Source of the DNA: Marivivens geojensis
GTDB taxonomy: Bacteria; Pseudomonadota; Alphaproteobacteria; Rhodobacterales; Rhodobacteraceae
Reading direction: 5' to 3'
Assembly: GCF_023540835.1 (NCBI RefSeq)
Contig: NZ_JALKCU010000002.1
Coordinates: 124,001-188,000, forward strand
DNA: 64,000 bases
Made by a program: the position numbers and the translations under genes. This document shows positions 32,966 through 43,062 of this stretch, piece after piece. A model generated the notes under the pieces. It saw nothing but the letters and a program-made list of their open reading frames with translations. It made no database searches and was not told the origin of the DNA. Numbering within the stretch: position 1 is the stretch's first letter; each line of letters starts with the position of its first letter.

Positions 32966-34279
32966 TTATGGGCAAAGCACCAAATCATTCAGTAGACCAA
33001 ACAGCGTCAGCGTGAGGATCACCGATAGCCCTAGCGCGATAAGAATACGCATCACACCGTCGCTCGGACGACGGCCCGTGATAGCTTCGTAGGCGTGGAA
33101 CACAAGGTGCCCGCCATCCAGAACAGGAATCGGGAACAGGTTCAAAAGCCCGACAGCCGCCGAGAGGAAACCGATAAAGCTGATAAAGTCCGTCAGACCA
33201 GCCGCAGCCATTGCACCAGACGCCTGCGCGATACCTACAGGGCTCGACAGGTTACAAGTCGATATTTGACCCGCAATCATATACCATAGCGCCGAAACAG
33301 AAGTTTGCAGAACATACCAAAGTTGACGAACGGCATCAGTGAAAGCCGTCACAACATTCGGCGTCGTGGTCTCTGGATCAAAGAAGATACCACCAGACAC
33401 ACCCATCAGCCAGCGGGTTTCAAAACCACCATCCGCGGTCGGCAGATCCGTGCGACGCGGCGCAACTTCGATCTGAAGGCTTTCACCCGAGCGCCAAATA
33501 TCGAGCGTCAAAATCTTACCGTCCGAGGCACCCACAATCTCGACCATTTGCGAGAACGCATAAACGGGCTGGCCATCGATGGCGGTGATGACATCGCCCT
33601 CTTTCACACCAGCAACAGCTGCTGCACTGTCATGGTTGACCGACAGAACGCGAGTGGTTTCGGGGAATGGACCTTCGACCTGCTGTTCAACACCATCCCG
33701 CAGGACCGTGTAAGTCAGAGAGGGTTGAACAGGCAGTTGATCCAATGCGATGCTGAAATCGGCCACGGACCGCGCATCCATATCCTCTACCGCGATGATC
33801 TGATCACCGACTTGGAGGTCTTGGATAAAGCTTGCTGGCAGGTCAGGCACGCTGCGCAGTGTCAGCGGATCGGTGGCCTTCCCGACCCAAAGGCCGAGGC
33901 CGGTGAAAATCACGATCGTGAGGATAAAGTTGAACACGGGGCCTGCCGCCACCGTCGCCGCCCGCGCCCAAAGCGGAGCGCCGAGCATCGTATCACGCCC
34001 GCCGACCGTGCCACCGACGCTGGCCGCATTCGCATCGCCGTTAAACTTTACATATCCGCCAAGAGGGATCGCAGCGATTTGCCAGCGTGTGCCGCGTTTA
34101 TCGACCCGCGACAACAGAACAGGGCCAAAACCGAGCGAGAATACCTCTGCGCCGATCCCCGACCAGCGGCCAACGATGTAGTGACCATATTCATGGATCG
34201 CCACGATGATCGACAAAGCGACCACAAACGCCGCAATCGTGAACCCTGCGCTTCCGAAAAATGGAAGAAAATCGGCCAT
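32966..34279 (-). CDS. rseP: Site-2 protease RseP (M50)
   Basis: This 437-residue inner membrane zinc protease performs intramembrane cleavage of anti-sigma factors and signal peptides. The zinc motif HEYGH is in the first helix (VAIHEYGHYIVGRW), followed by PLGGYVKF. Two PDZ regions span about 125-270, and the second metal motif PVLDGGHL lies near the C-terminus. It starts three bases after the dxr stop. This housekeeping M50 protease differs from the M50/HlyD fusion at 58-60 kb. Confidence 0.95.
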   Translation of the reverse strand: MADFLPFFGSAGFTIAAFVVALSIIVAIHEYGHYIVGRWSGIGAEVFSLGFGPVLLSRVDKRGTRWQIAAIPLGGYVKFNGDANAASVGGTVGGRDTMLGAPLWARAATVAAGPVFNFILTIVIFTGLGLWVGKATDPLTLRSVPDLPASFIQDLQVGDQIIAVEDMDARSVADFSIALDQLPVQPSLTYTVLRDGVEQQVEGPFPETTRVLSVNHDSAAAVAGVKEGDVITAIDGQPVYAFSQMVEIVGASDGKILTLDIWRSGESLQIEVAPRRTDLPTADGGFETRWLMGVSGGIFFDPETTTPNVVTAFTDAVRQLWYVLQTSVSALWYMIAGQISTCNLSSPVGIAQASGAMAAAGLTDFISFIGFLSAAVGLLNLFPIPVLDGGHLVFHAYEAITGRRPSDGVMRILIALGLSVILTLTLFGLLNDLVLCP

Positions 34280-34282
34280 AAA

Positions 34283-35452
34283 TTATCCCAACTGCTCTAT
34301 CATTTGCGAAGCCACACGACGGGCCTCTTTGTCTGCGTCACGGATCGTATCTAGGTCCGGAATGTCATTTTGCAGCCCCTGACGTGGCGAAAACGCGTCC
34401 ATTGTCCGCTCAACAACGCGCGCCATATCGAGGAACCCGATTTTACGGTCGATAAACAGGTCCAAGGCGCGTTCCTTGGCTGCGTTGAAAATCGCGCCAG
34501 ACAAACCGCCCTCTTCCATCACCCGCCACGCGAGCGGCAAGGCAGGATAACGGTCAGGATCGGGCGCGCGGAACGTGAATTGGCCGATCTTGGTAAGATC
34601 AAGGCGTTCTACAGGCAACGGTTTGCGATCTGGCCAATGCAGCGCGTAGCCGATGGCGTGGCGCATATCAGGCGCCCCAACATGAGCCATCAGCGCCCCG
34701 TCATGGAACCCAACGAGCGCGTGGATCATGCTTTCGGGGTGAACGACGACTTCAATTTGATTGGGCAGAACACCAAAGAACTCTTTGGTTTCAATAACCT
34801 CTAACGCTTTATTGAACATGGAGGCGCTATCAATTGTGATCCGCTGTCCCATATCCCAGTTTGGGTGGGTCGATGCCTGTTCAACGGTTGCTTGGGCCAG
34901 ATCCTCCATCGGCCAATCACGGAAAGCACCGCCCGAGGCCGTGATGATGATCCGTTCGACCGCGTTGATGTCTTCGCCGACGAGACCCTGAAAGATCGCA
35001 GAGTGTTCGCTATCGACTGGCAGAACACGCCCGCCGTGGTCCCGCGCAGTTTGCATCAGCAGAGGACCAGCGGTAACGAGGGATTCCTTATTGGCGAGAG
35101 CGAGCGTTGCGCCCTGCTCTAGCGCCCGAAGCCCTGGTGCAAGACCAGCCGCCCCGACAATTGCCGACATGACCCAATCCACAGGGCGCATGGCGGCCTC
35201 ATGCATCGCGGCCTCACCCGCCGCAGCCTCAACCCCCGACCCCGCCAACGCATCACGCAGCGCGGGGAGTTCGTCGTCAAAGCATGTCACCGCAACATCC
35301 GCGTTCAATCGAATGGCATCGTGGGCGAGCTGCGCCACATTGCGACCGCCCGTCAACGCCACCACATCGTAGCTTTGGGGATCGCGAGCAATAAGATCGA
35401 TTGTGTTCTGGCCGATACTACCCGTCGCACCAAAGATAGAAACACGCCTCAT
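34283..35452 (-). CDS. dxr: 1-deoxy-D-xylulose-5-phosphate reductoisomerase
   Basis: A 389-residue NADPH-dependent enzyme making MEP in the non-mevalonate isoprenoid pathway. The start MRRVSIFGATGSIGQNTIDL holds the nucleotide-binding loop. LANKESLVTAG, DSEHSAIFQ and SGGAFRDW carry metal and substrate residues. ATG 35452 overlaps the cdsA stop (ATGA) and is preferred to a GTG at 35458. It supplies isoprenoid precursor for UppS two genes upstream. Confidence 0.95.
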   Translation of the reverse strand: MRRVSIFGATGSIGQNTIDLIARDPQSYDVVALTGGRNVAQLAHDAIRLNADVAVTCFDDELPALRDALAGSGVEAAAGEAAMHEAAMRPVDWVMSAIVGAAGLAPGLRALEQGATLALANKESLVTAGPLLMQTARDHGGRVLPVDSEHSAIFQGLVGEDINAVERIIITASGGAFRDWPMEDLAQATVEQASTHPNWDMGQRITIDSASMFNKALEVIETKEFFGVLPNQIEVVVHPESMIHALVGFHDGALMAHVGAPDMRHAIGYALHWPDRKPLPVERLDLTKIGQFTFRAPDPDRYPALPLAWRVMEEGGLSGAIFNAAKERALDLFIDRKIGFLDMARVVERTMDAFSPRQGLQNDIPDLDTIRDADKEARRVASQMIEQLG

Positions 35453-36234
35453 CGCCACCCATGAACCCCGAACTGCGGCCCAACAATATAAATGAAGGCT
35501 TCAACAACCAAAGCTGCCCCCATCAGGGCATCAAAGCGGTCCAAAACACCACCATGACCGGGGATCAGGTTTGAACTATCCTTCACCCCTGCCCGACGTT
35601 TCAGCGCACTTTCCGCGACATCGCCCATTTGCCCCGCAAAGGACATGAGCACTGAGACAGGAACGATGACCCAACCAGCTTGCGGCATAATGAGAACCCC
35701 AACGACCGCCGCGCCGATCCAGCCCGCAACGGTACCGCTCCATGTCTTTTTCGGGCTGACAGCAGGCCAGAATTTCGGGCCACCAATCATGCGGCCCGCG
35801 ATGTAGCCCATCACATCAGAGGCCACGACCACGAGCGCCAGCCAAAGTGCGAGGCGCAGGCTCTCACCCCGAATAAGCCAGAAAGCATCACAGGCCAGCA
35901 GCGCAAAGAAACCGTAGACCGCAAGCACCTTGCGGTCGTGTTTTCCGCCAATGAATAAAGCACCAGAAACAAGGGCAAAGAGCAGCACATCGGCCCATTC
36001 AGGTAACCGTAGCGCCACAGCAACCAGTCCAGCCGCGACGAGGCCGATCACTTCTGGCTGCGTAATGCGTGCCATCCGTGCGACCTCCCAGGTCAAAAGC
36101 CCACCAGCCGCAATCACGAGCAAAGCGAACGGCAATCCGCCCCAAACGACAGCCCCCACAAAGACGACCGCCATCACGACACCCGACGCGACGCGCGGAC
36201 CGAGGTCCTGCCAATTATCTCTAAATCCCGCCAA
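35449..36234 (-). CDS. cdsA: Phosphatidate cytidylyltransferase
   Basis: A 261-residue polytopic membrane enzyme making CDP-diacylglycerol for phospholipid synthesis. The family signature is visible at SALKRRAGVKDSSNLIPGHG, followed by GVLDRFDALMGA with the conserved Asp residues. Helices fill residues 15-190. The start is a TTG at 36234, nine bases after GAAGG and three bases after the uppS stop; no better ATG is in frame nearby. Confidence 0.93.
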   Translation of the reverse strand: MAGFRDNWQDLGPRVASGVVMAVVFVGAVVWGGLPFALLVIAAGGLLTWEVARMARITQPEVIGLVAAGLVAVALRLPEWADVLLFALVSGALFIGGKHDRKVLAVYGFFALLACDAFWLIRGESLRLALWLALVVVASDVMGYIAGRMIGGPKFWPAVSPKKTWSGTVAGWIGAAVVGVLIMPQAGWVIVPVSVLMSFAGQMGDVAESALKRRAGVKDSSNLIPGHGGVLDRFDALMGAALVVEAFIYIVGPQFGVHGWR

Positions 36235-36237
36235 TGA

Positions 36238-36969
36238 TCAGACCTTCACGCCACCAAATCGGCGCTCACGTTTTCCGTAGCTTTTCATCACGCGGCCAAA
36301 TTCGGCAGCGGTGAAATCAGGCCACAGCGTGTCGACGAATTCATATTCGGAATAGGCCGACTGCCACAAAAGAAAGTTCGAAATCCGCGCTTCGCCACTG
36401 GTGCGAATGACGAGGTCAGGATCAGGCAAAACATGGGTATCGAGGAAGCGTGACAGCGTTTCTGCATCCACATCTTTGTGAGACAGACGCCCCTGTTCGA
36501 CTTCATAGGCCAACCGTTTCGCAGCGCGGGTCACTTCGTCCCGTCCACCGTAGTTGATCGCAATGGTGAGGTGCACGCGGTCATTGCCAGCGGTGAGAAG
36601 CTCCAGTTCGTCCATCAGCGTGACCAGCTTATCCTCAAGCTTGATCCGATCGCCGATAAAACGAACACGGATACCAGCCTCGAACAACTCGCGGGCCTCG
36701 CGTTGGATATAACGACGGAACAGTTTCATCAGACCCGCAACTTCGGTCTGGGTCCGTTTCCAGTTTTCGGTCGAGAAAGCGAAAATCGTCAGGTATTTAA
36801 CGTTATTCTCGGGGCAGGCTTCGACGATCTCACGGACACGGCGCGCACCTGCGTGGTGCCCGAAAAGCCGCGGGCGGCCGCGCATCTGCGCCCACCGCCC
36901 GTTGCCATCCATGATGATCGCGACGTGCCGCGGGCCTTGGTCTTGGCTGGGTTCATTCAGCGTCGTCAT
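36238..36969 (-). CDS. uppS: Undecaprenyl diphosphate synthase (isoprenyl transferase)
   Basis: A 243-residue cis-prenyltransferase making undecaprenyl diphosphate, the lipid carrier of cell wall synthesis. AIIMDGNGRWAQMRG holds the catalytic Asp; FAFSTENWKR and RTSGEARISNFLLWQSAYSE are conserved substrate and metal segments. It is located between frr and cdsA, as in most alphaproteobacteria. Confidence 0.95.
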   Translation of the reverse strand: MTTLNEPSQDQGPRHVAIIMDGNGRWAQMRGRPRLFGHHAGARRVREIVEACPENNVKYLTIFAFSTENWKRTQTEVAGLMKLFRRYIQREARELFEAGIRVRFIGDRIKLEDKLVTLMDELELLTAGNDRVHLTIAINYGGRDEVTRAAKRLAYEVEQGRLSHKDVDAETLSRFLDTHVLPDPDLVIRTSGEARISNFLLWQSAYSEYEFVDTLWPDFTAAEFGRVMKSYGKRERRFGGVKV

Positions 36970-36996
36970 ATCGGCCCCCCGGCACAGTGCAGGTGA

Positions 36997-37557
36997 TTAG
37001 ACCTGCATAATCTCGGCCTGTTTAGACTCGAGCATTTCATCAACACTTTTAATAAATTTGTCGGTCATGCCCTGAACTTCGGATTCCCAGAATTTCTGGT
37101 CATCTTCAGACATGCCGTCTTTGTTCTTTTTAATCTGGTCCATGCCGTCACGACGAATGTTACGGATCGCAACGCGGCTGTGTTCGGCATAGCTCCCTGC
37201 GACCTTGGTCAGTTCGCGGCGGCGTTCTTCGTTTAATTCTGGGATCGGCAGCATGATAATTGTGCCGTTGAGCTGCGGGTTGATGCCGAGGCCCGACTCG
37301 CGGATCGCTTTTTCGACTTTACCAACCATCGCCTTGTCCCAGACGTTGATCGTAACCATGCGGGGCTCTGGAACGTTCACAGTGCCAACTTGGTTGATCG
37401 GTGTCATCTGACCGTACGCATCGACCATCACCGGTTCGAGCATCGACGCAGAGCCACGGCCCGTGCGCAAAGACGCAAATTCGGTGCGTAGCGCCGAAAG
37501 AGTGCCTTCCATGCGGCGGTTCAGGTCATCGGTATCGAGTTCAAAATCGTCGGACAT
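36997..37557 (-). CDS. frr: Ribosome recycling factor
   Basis: This 186-residue two-domain protein splits the post-termination ribosome with [23 protein letters not shown] and [17 protein letters not shown] are diagnostic, and the C-terminal half is the long three-helix bundle ([21 protein letters not shown]). It lies 49 bases downstream of pyrH and precedes uppS. Confidence 0.97.
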   Translation of the reverse strand: MSDDFELDTDDLNRRMEGTLSALRTEFASLRTGRGSASMLEPVMVDAYGQMTPINQVGTVNVPEPRMVTINVWDKAMVGKVEKAIRESGLGINPQLNGTIIMLPIPELNEERRRELTKVAGSYAEHSRVAIRNIRRDGMDQIKKNKDGMSEDDQKFWESEVQGMTDKFIKSVDEMLESKQAEIMQV

Positions 37558-37606
37558 ATTTTCTGCTCCCCATGCGGGTTCTTAGTAGGTTTGAACCGCT
37601 ATAGCC

Positions 37607-38332
37607 TTAGGCATGCACAGTTGTATAGGTGCCTTCACCAGCGAGAATACCACAGAAACCGCCCGCATCGTTCAAGTTGAACACAATCAGCGGCATCTTG
37701 TTATCGCGGCAGAGCGCAATCGCCGAAGCATCTGCGACCTTCAGATTGCGGCGCAGCACTTCGTCATAAGACACGCGTTCAAAGCGTTCTGCATCCGGGT
37801 TGGTTTTAGGATCGCTGTCGTAAATACCGTCAACCTGCTTGCCCATAAAGATCGCTTCGCAATGCATTTCGGTCGCGCGGAGCGCAGCAGCGGTATCCGT
37901 GGTGAAATACGGGTTACCTGTGCCAGCGGCAAAAATGCAAACGCGCTTTTTCTCAAGGTGACGCACTGCGCGGCGACGGATGTAGGGTTCACACACCTGA
38001 TCCATCGGAATTGCGCTGATAACGCGGGTGAATACACCCAAACCTTCAAGAGCGGATTGCATCGCAAGTGCGTTCATCACAGTTGCGAGCATACCCATGT
38101 AGTCTGCGGTCGTGCGTTCCATACCTTGGGCAGAGCCAGACAGACCGCGGAAGATGTTACCGCCACCGATCACGAGGCAGATTTCAACGCCGAGATCATG
38201 AACCGATTTGATCTCTTGCGCGATACGCTGAACAGTCGGAGGGTTCAGACCGAACTGGGTGTCGCCCATCAGGGCTTCACCTGATATCTTGAGCATGACC
38301 CGCTTGAACTTTACCTGTTTGGCCTCGCCCAT
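37607..38332 (-). CDS. pyrH: UMP kinase
   Basis: A 241-residue hexameric UMP kinase supplying UDP for pyrimidine nucleotides. [12 protein letters not shown] opens the fold; [12 protein letters not shown] and [20 protein letters not shown] are conserved. The frame is open to 38488, but ATG 38332 after AGAGGA gives the normal length and is chosen. It is the first gene of the envelope/translation operon and is divergent from miaA with about 120 bases between the two starts. Confidence 0.96.
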   Translation of the reverse strand: MGEAKQVKFKRVMLKISGEALMGDTQFGLNPPTVQRIAQEIKSVHDLGVEICLVIGGGNIFRGLSGSAQGMERTTADYMGMLATVMNALAMQSALEGLGVFTRVISAIPMDQVCEPYIRRRAVRHLEKKRVCIFAAGTGNPYFTTDTAAALRATEMHCEAIFMGKQVDGIYDSDPKTNPDAERFERVSYDEVLRRNLKVADASAIALCRDNKMPLIVFNLNDAGGFCGILAGEGTYTTVHA

Positions 38333-38455
38333 CGTGACATCCTCTTTGACTGGTCTTTGATTGGGCGCGAAAATGTCGCAAAAGGCGAAAAGGTGCAATG
38401 GGCGAATACCCGAAAAACCGCGCCTTGGCCTATAAATCCGCAAAAGGACCCCGCA

Positions 38456-39325
38456 GTGGCGTTTGATCCGAAAGACATTCCTGACCAACAGCCCGTGCTG
38501 ATTGCTGGACCGACGGCATCGGGGAAATCTGCCTTGGCCTTGGAAATAGCGGAAACGGGTGGTGGTGTGATCATCAATGCCGACGCACTACAGATATTTG
38601 ACCGCTGGCGAATTCTGACCGCGCGACCCGACAATAACGATTTGGCGAGGGCGCCGCATAAGCTCTACGGACATGTGCCAATTGATGGACTCTATTCAGC
38701 CGGTCATTGGCTACGCGATGTCGCCCTTCTGCTTTCAGGTGCGGAACGGCCAATCATTGTCGGCGGCACGGGGCTCTATTTCATGGCGCTTACCGAAGGC
38801 TTGGTCGAAATCCCGTCAACGCCGCAAGAGGTCCGTGACGAGGCCGATACAATCGCCCTGCCCGACCTCATTGAAACATTGGACGACCAAACAAAGGCGC
38901 GCATCGACCTGAATAACCGCGCCAGAGTGCAAAGAGCGTGGGAAGTTCTCAAGGCCACTGGACGTCCGTTGGCCGATTGGCAAGACGATACGCCACCGCC
39001 GCTGCTGCCTGTCGAGCAGAGCACAGCGCTGGTCCTGAAGCCCGATGTAGAATGGCTCAACGAACGGATTGAGCGACGATTTGACATCATGCTGGACCAA
39101 GGTGCGCTGGACGAGGCCCGCGCGATCCTGCCTGATTGGGATCCAGCCTATCTTTCGTCCAAAGCCATCGGCGCACCAGAACTCATTGCCCACCTCAAGG
39201 GCGAAATGACCCTAGCAGAGGCCCGCACAGCCGCGATTATAGCGAGCCGCCAATACGCAAAACGGCAACGCACGTGGTTCAGAAATCGCATGAAACTCTG
39301 GACACCTATCTCATTGCCTTGCTAG
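38456..39325 (+). CDS. miaA: tRNA dimethylallyltransferase
   Basis: A 289-residue enzyme adding the dimethylallyl group to A37 of UNN-reading tRNAs. The P-loop is [14 protein letters not shown] and the substrate segments are [18 protein letters not shown] and [18 protein letters not shown] is absent near the conserved start; GTG 38456 with AAAGGA eight bases ahead gives family-like length and is preferred to the frame opening at 38357. It uses the isoprenoid precursor pool fed by dxr nearby. Confidence 0.93.
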   Translation: MAFDPKDIPDQQPVLIAGPTASGKSALALEIAETGGGVIINADALQIFDRWRILTARPDNNDLARAPHKLYGHVPIDGLYSAGHWLRDVALLLSGAERPIIVGGTGLYFMALTEGLVEIPSTPQEVRDEADTIALPDLIETLDDQTKARIDLNNRARVQRAWEVLKATGRPLADWQDDTPPPLLPVEQSTALVLKPDVEWLNERIERRFDIMLDQGALDEARAILPDWDPAYLSSKAIGAPELIAHLKGEMTLAEARTAAIIASRQYAKRQRTWFRNRMKLWTPISLPC

Positions 39326-39422
39326 GCATTGGCAACAATATGTTTCCGTAATGGCACAAGAACAACCTTGAGGTGATTGCGAAATCCGATATTGTTTCAC
39401 AATTCGAACATTCGGAGTCGCG

Positions 39423-40253
39423 ATGCAAAGCCACCAATTTTCCCATCTCAGCGATTTGGAAAATCGATTGGCTCTGTCAGCAGTGCATCAACCGACACCA
39501 GCGACGCGGTGGAAGACGGAATGCCTGCACAGCCACCCGACCCCGCGCCTTTTGATCTTCACCAAAGGTCAGGGCCGTATCACGGTTGCAGGTCTGACAA
39601 GTGGGTATGGTCCTAATAACGTGATCTTCATCCCTGCCCACACGCTCTTTAGCTTTGAAATCGGTCCCACCGTCTTTGGCTACATGCTGTCGATTCCGTC
39701 AGCCATGTCCGGTGATTGGCCAGAGGAACCTGTGCACATGCGTCTGCGGGATGTAGTAGCGCAAAAGGAACTTATTTCGCATGTCGATGCGCTCGAACGG
39801 GAACTCAAGTCGGATAAGGAGAGCCACAATCGCGCGGCTCTGTACCTACTTGGTATTTTGTCGGTGTTTATCGAACGGCAACTGACCGACAATCCGCCAA
39901 AAGACACCATGGCGCGGGCTGCAACGACATCTGCACGTCTTGTCGCCGCTTACACGGATTTGGTCGAACGGGATTTCGCGACGGGCAAAGGTGTATCGGA
40001 CTACGCAGCCGCATTAGGCGTCACTGCCACACACCTCACCCGATGTTGCAATCAAACCTGCAGCCGTTCGGCCATTGCGATCTTACAAGACCGCATCCTG
40101 TTTGAGGCCCGCACGCTTCTTCAAACCACGAAAATCCCTGTCAAAGATATTGCGGCGCTCTTGGGCTTTTCATCTGCGGCCTATTTCACCCGCAGCTTTC
40201 AAGGCGAGACCAAACTGACGCCGAGCGCATTTCGCAAGGCATCGCAGGCTTAA
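39423..40253 (+). CDS. AraC-family transcriptional regulator
   Basis: A 276-residue regulator with an N-terminal cupin-like sensing part ([22 protein letters not shown] and [17 protein letters not shown]) and a C-terminal pair of helix-turn-helix motifs, [20 protein letters not shown] and [20 protein letters not shown], typical of AraC/XylS proteins. It stands alone between miaA and a convergent lytic transglycosylase, so its target cannot be inferred from neighbours. GCGATG at the start lacks a strong ribosome binding site (GGAGT eight bases upstream is the best). Confidence 0.88.
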   Translation: MQSHQFSHLSDLENRLALSAVHQPTPATRWKTECLHSHPTPRLLIFTKGQGRITVAGLTSGYGPNNVIFIPAHTLFSFEIGPTVFGYMLSIPSAMSGDWPEEPVHMRLRDVVAQKELISHVDALERELKSDKESHNRAALYLLGILSVFIERQLTDNPPKDTMARAATTSARLVAAYTDLVERDFATGKGVSDYAAALGVTATHLTRCCNQTCSRSAIAILQDRILFEARTLLQTTKIPVKDIAALLGFSSAAYFTRSFQGETKLTPSAFRKASQA

Positions 40254-40831
40254 CTGCCGTAGATCACGCGAACATAGTTACGGGTTTCGCGATAAGGCGG
40301 AATACCACCGTGGCGCTCTACGGCTTCTGGCCCCGCGTTATACGCCGCCAGAGCAAGCCGCCAATTCCCGAAGCGATCGTATTGCTGACGCAGATACCGT
40401 GCCCCGCCCTCTAGGTTTTGCGCGGGATCATGAGGATCAACGCCCAAAACACGCGCTGTCTGTGGCATCAATTGAGCCAGACCTATCGCACCTTTGGGGC
40501 TAACCGCGCTTGGGTTCCAACCGCTTTCTTGTTGGACCAACCGCAGGAAAAGTCCTGACGGTATCCCATAACGGTTCGCCGCCGCCCGCGCCATTTGAAG
40601 GTAAGGACCGCTATAGCTGCCTAGAAATTCGGGACCATTGATTGTCGGAACGCGGAACTCTTCGGGTTGGAGGCGGACCGAGTTAGAATATTGTTCAGAC
40701 GCACGACCATCAAGGATCGCGGTCTGGCTCTGAAACAACGCCATTCTTGACGATGTGGACACGCTGTCCGCACCGGCAACTCCACTAAAGCCCGAAAGGA
40801 CAAAAGCGGCTAACACACTCAATTTACGCAT
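40250..40831 (-). CDS. Lytic murein transglycosylase (SLT domain)
   Basis: A 193-residue periplasmic enzyme cleaving peptidoglycan glycan strands. A signal peptide is present ([21 protein letters not shown]). The SLT catalytic Glu lies in [20 protein letters not shown], followed by [13 protein letters not shown] and the [12 protein letters not shown] motif. ATG 40831 begins the signal peptide and is preferred to the frame opening at 40864. Its stop overlaps the araC stop on the opposite strand by four bases. Confidence 0.9.
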   Translation of the reverse strand: MRKLSVLAAFVLSGFSGVAGADSVSTSSRMALFQSQTAILDGRASEQYSNSVRLQPEEFRVPTINGPEFLGSYSGPYLQMARAAANRYGIPSGLFLRLVQQESGWNPSAVSPKGAIGLAQLMPQTARVLGVDPHDPAQNLEGGARYLRQQYDRFGNWRLALAAYNAGPEAVERHGGIPPYRETRNYVRVIYGS

Positions 40832-40875
40832 CAATGGCCTCGGCTCATCCAATCCACTGCGCAACTTAGTGCATT

Positions 40876-41430
40876 TTAGGCCAGTCCGCTAGCTTTTGGC
40901 ACATCTTTCGGCGGTTCTTTGCGTTCGATGAGCGGCTGCGCAAGCAAGTCATCCACCAGAAGCCCCAACAATGCGCCGCGCCCAGAGGTCCCAGATTTTC
41001 GGTAGATCGCATTGAGGTGCGCCTTGACCGTTCCCTCAGCCGTCCCGCGCACTTCGGCAATCTCGGCGATATCCAGCCCTTTGATCGCAAAGGTCGCGAC
41101 ATCCGCCTCGGACGGTGTAAGGCCCCACTCGTGGAAATACTGCTCCATCAAATCATGCAGAGCGCCAGAGGCGATCGATAGCCCCCGTTCAGCATGGGCA
41201 TTTCGGCGCAGCAACCGAACCAGAAACCGCCCTTCCAATATCACCGCCACGATCAGCGACAATGTGGCGACCATTTCGACATGCAGATGCACATCATTCA
41301 GGGCCGCCATGCCGTCAGCGATGATATCTGCAACCGCGTCAGAGAGGAAAAACACACTACAGGCCGACTGGGTAACGATGAGAGCCAACAGGCCGATGGT
41401 CGTTTTGTCGGGCTTAGTCTTTGAAGACAT
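40876..41430 (-). CDS. Membrane-anchored LuxR-type HTH regulator
   Basis: A 184-residue protein with two hydrophobic helices (about 11-40 and 53-70) and a C-terminal LuxR/FixJ-type helix-turn-helix ([20 protein letters not shown] ... [19 protein letters not shown]). It would be an inner membrane one-component regulator with a cytosolic DNA-binding domain. The HTH begins near residue 103. It is the third gene of a unit with a PepSY protein and a b-type cytochrome, three bases after the cytochrome stop. This suggests it senses a redox or envelope state set by them; that link is inference. Confidence 0.8.
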   Translation of the reverse strand: MSSKTKPDKTTIGLLALIVTQSACSVFFLSDAVADIIADGMAALNDVHLHVEMVATLSLIVAVILEGRFLVRLLRRNAHAERGLSIASGALHDLMEQYFHEWGLTPSEADVATFAIKGLDIAEIAEVRGTAEGTVKAHLNAIYRKSGTSGRGALLGLLVDDLLAQPLIERKEPPKDVPKASGLA

Positions 41431-41433
41431 TCG

Positions 41434-41961
41434 TTAAACTTCCGTCGGGAGTGTCTTTGATCCAGTTACCATAGCTTTGGGAAGATTGACACCTGTGCGG
41501 CGACTTTCCCAGACGACTGCGGCGATATGTGCAACCACGGAAAATTCCGCCCATGTCACGCAAATCTCATGCAGTTCTTTGACCCACTCGATGCCCCAGA
41601 ACCGCAAGGTTGTCATAATATACCCCGTGATAGCGATGCCGATCAGGGTCACAATCAAGTTATAGATCATCAGTGCACCCAAGGGCGTATGGCCAACGTG
41701 AATCCGTTTCCGACCCGTCGCCATGTCTGACAGTTGGCCAACAGAGCCCGAGATGCTCGGCGGAAAGTCACGGAACCGCGCGTGACGCGACCCGACAAAT
41801 CCCCAGATGATCCGAAACGCGACCAGCCCTACGACCACATAGCCAATCTGACGATGAAGCTGGGATTCTGGATCGGTGATCAACGCGTTCGAGATAAAAC
41901 AGATCACCAAGGACCAGTGAAATATCCTGATAAGCGGGTCCCAAACTTTGACGTTTTTCAT
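41434..41961 (-). CDS. Di-heme cytochrome b561-type membrane protein
   Basis: A 175-residue four-helix membrane cytochrome of the Ni/Fe-hydrogenase/b561 type that moves electrons across the inner membrane. Heme-ligand histidines are visible in the helices: VWDPLIRIFHWSLV, DPESQLHRQIGYVV, ELHEICVTWAEFS and VVAHIAAVVWES. It lies between a secreted PepSY protein and a membrane LuxR regulator. Related pairs act in ferric or flavin reduction, but no flavin domain is present here, so the partner is unknown. Confidence 0.85.
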   Translation of the reverse strand: MKNVKVWDPLIRIFHWSLVICFISNALITDPESQLHRQIGYVVVGLVAFRIIWGFVGSRHARFRDFPPSISGSVGQLSDMATGRKRIHVGHTPLGALMIYNLIVTLIGIAITGYIMTTLRFWGIEWVKELHEICVTWAEFSVVAHIAAVVWESRRTGVNLPKAMVTGSKTLPTEV

Positions 41962-42030
41962 AGTGGCCTCCTGATGCTGGTCTGACGGGGACGGCGCAAA
42001 AGGGAGTTCGCGCCGTCCAACCGCAGGTGA

Positions 42031-42276
42031 TTAGTTTTTAACTTCGACGATGTTCATGTCTGCATCGAGGTAGACCTCAAAAGCTTTGCCATCTTTGATC
42101 GCGTAGGCTTCGATCATACCGTCTTCCATTTGCACGGAACGCACTTCGTAACCCTGCGCAGTCAAAGCAGCGGTTGCCTGTGCTTTGACTTCGTCAGAAA
42201 CGGGCGAGCCAGCCACTGCAGCACCAGCAACAGCGAACGAGAGAACAGATGCAGCGAGGATGGATTTGAAGGTCAT
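42031..42276 (-). CDS. Secreted PepSY-domain protein
   Basis: An 81-residue periplasmic protein with a signal peptide (MTFKSILAASVLSFAVAGAA, cleavage near AVAG) and one PepSY domain (VSDEVKAQATAALTAQGYEV to EVYLDADMNIVEV). PepSY domains are thought to bind or inhibit partners at the membrane surface and are often paired with b-type cytochromes. It is first of the three-gene unit. A 17-base perfect inverted repeat lies at 42303-42319, just upstream. Confidence 0.85.
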   Translation of the reverse strand: MTFKSILAASVLSFAVAGAAVAGSPVSDEVKAQATAALTAQGYEVRSVQMEDGMIEAYAIKDGKAFEVYLDADMNIVEVKN

Positions 42277-42302
42277 AGGGTAATCTCCGAAATTGATGTG
42301 AA

Positions 42303-42319
42303 CGGATCACCGTGATCCG
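42303..42319. promoter_or_regulatory. Inverted repeat upstream of the PepSY gene
   Basis: CGGATCAC-C-GTGATCCG is a perfect 8+1+8 inverted repeat 27 bases upstream of the PepSY start, within the 234-base gap shared with divergent ssb. It has no T-run and looks like an operator, possibly for the LuxR-type protein of the same unit. Confidence 0.45.
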
Positions 42320-42510
42320 CTGCTGATCAATTGCCCTGCCTTCTCAACCATTGGTATTGCACTGCGGTTGCAGATGCTCGTCTTAGACCTGCGGTTAGAG
42401 GCGCCTATGACCGAAGTTTAGGTCGTCCGTCCCGATATTGGGGTTTCATTAACGCCGCTGGAGTGATGTAACGTCTGAAACGGTATTTTCAGATTCGAGG
42501 GGGACGCGGC

Positions 42511-43008
42511 ATGGCCGGATCCGTGAACAAAGTTATCATCATCGGCAACTTGGGCCGTGACCCAGAGGTTCGCACCTTTTCTAACGGCGGCAAGGTTGTA
42601 AACCTGCGCATCGCAACGTCGGAAACCTGGAAAGACCGCAACACTGGCGAACGCCGTGAACGCACCGAGTGGCACTCTGTCGCGATCTTCAACGAAGCGC
42701 TGGGCCGCATTGCAGAGCAATACCTGCGCAAGGGGTCGACCGTTTACATCGAAGGCCAGCTTGAAACCCGCAAATGGCAGGATCAACAAGGACAGGACCG
42801 TTACTCGACCGAAGTCGTCCTTCGCCCCTACGGCGGCAGCCTGACCCTGCTTGGCGGTCGTGGTGACGGTGGCAACGGTGGCGGTGCTGGCGGTGGCTAC
42901 GATGGCCCGCCCGCTGATGGTGGTTACGGCGGCTACGACGACCGTTCGTCGGGTGGCTCCAGCAGCCAAGGCGGCGGGTCGAACATCGACGATGAAATCC
43001 CGTTCTAA
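42511..43008 (+). CDS. ssb: Single-stranded DNA-binding protein
   Basis: A 165-residue SSB. The OB fold occupies residues 1-112 ([54 protein letters not shown]). A Gly-rich linker and the acidic tip DDEIPF that recruits repair and replication proteins follow. GAGGGGG precedes the ATG. A strong terminator follows eight bases after the stop, so it is monocistronic. Confidence 0.97.
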   Translation: MAGSVNKVIIIGNLGRDPEVRTFSNGGKVVNLRIATSETWKDRNTGERRERTEWHSVAIFNEALGRIAEQYLRKGSTVYIEGQLETRKWQDQQGQDRYSTEVVLRPYGGSLTLLGGRGDGGNGGGAGGGYDGPPADGGYGGYDDRSSGGSSSQGGGSNIDDEIPF

Positions 43009-43015
43009 GACACAC

Positions 43016-43042
43016 AAAACCCCGCCATTGGCGGGGTTTTTC
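43016..43042 (+). terminator. Rho-independent terminator after ssb
   Basis: An 11-base-pair stem, AAAACCCCGCC with GGCGGGGTTTT, loop ATT, continues into TTC-T. It can also act on the converging sufE transcript. Confidence 0.93.
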
Positions 43043-43062
43043 TTTGGGCGATGAGCGCTTGG

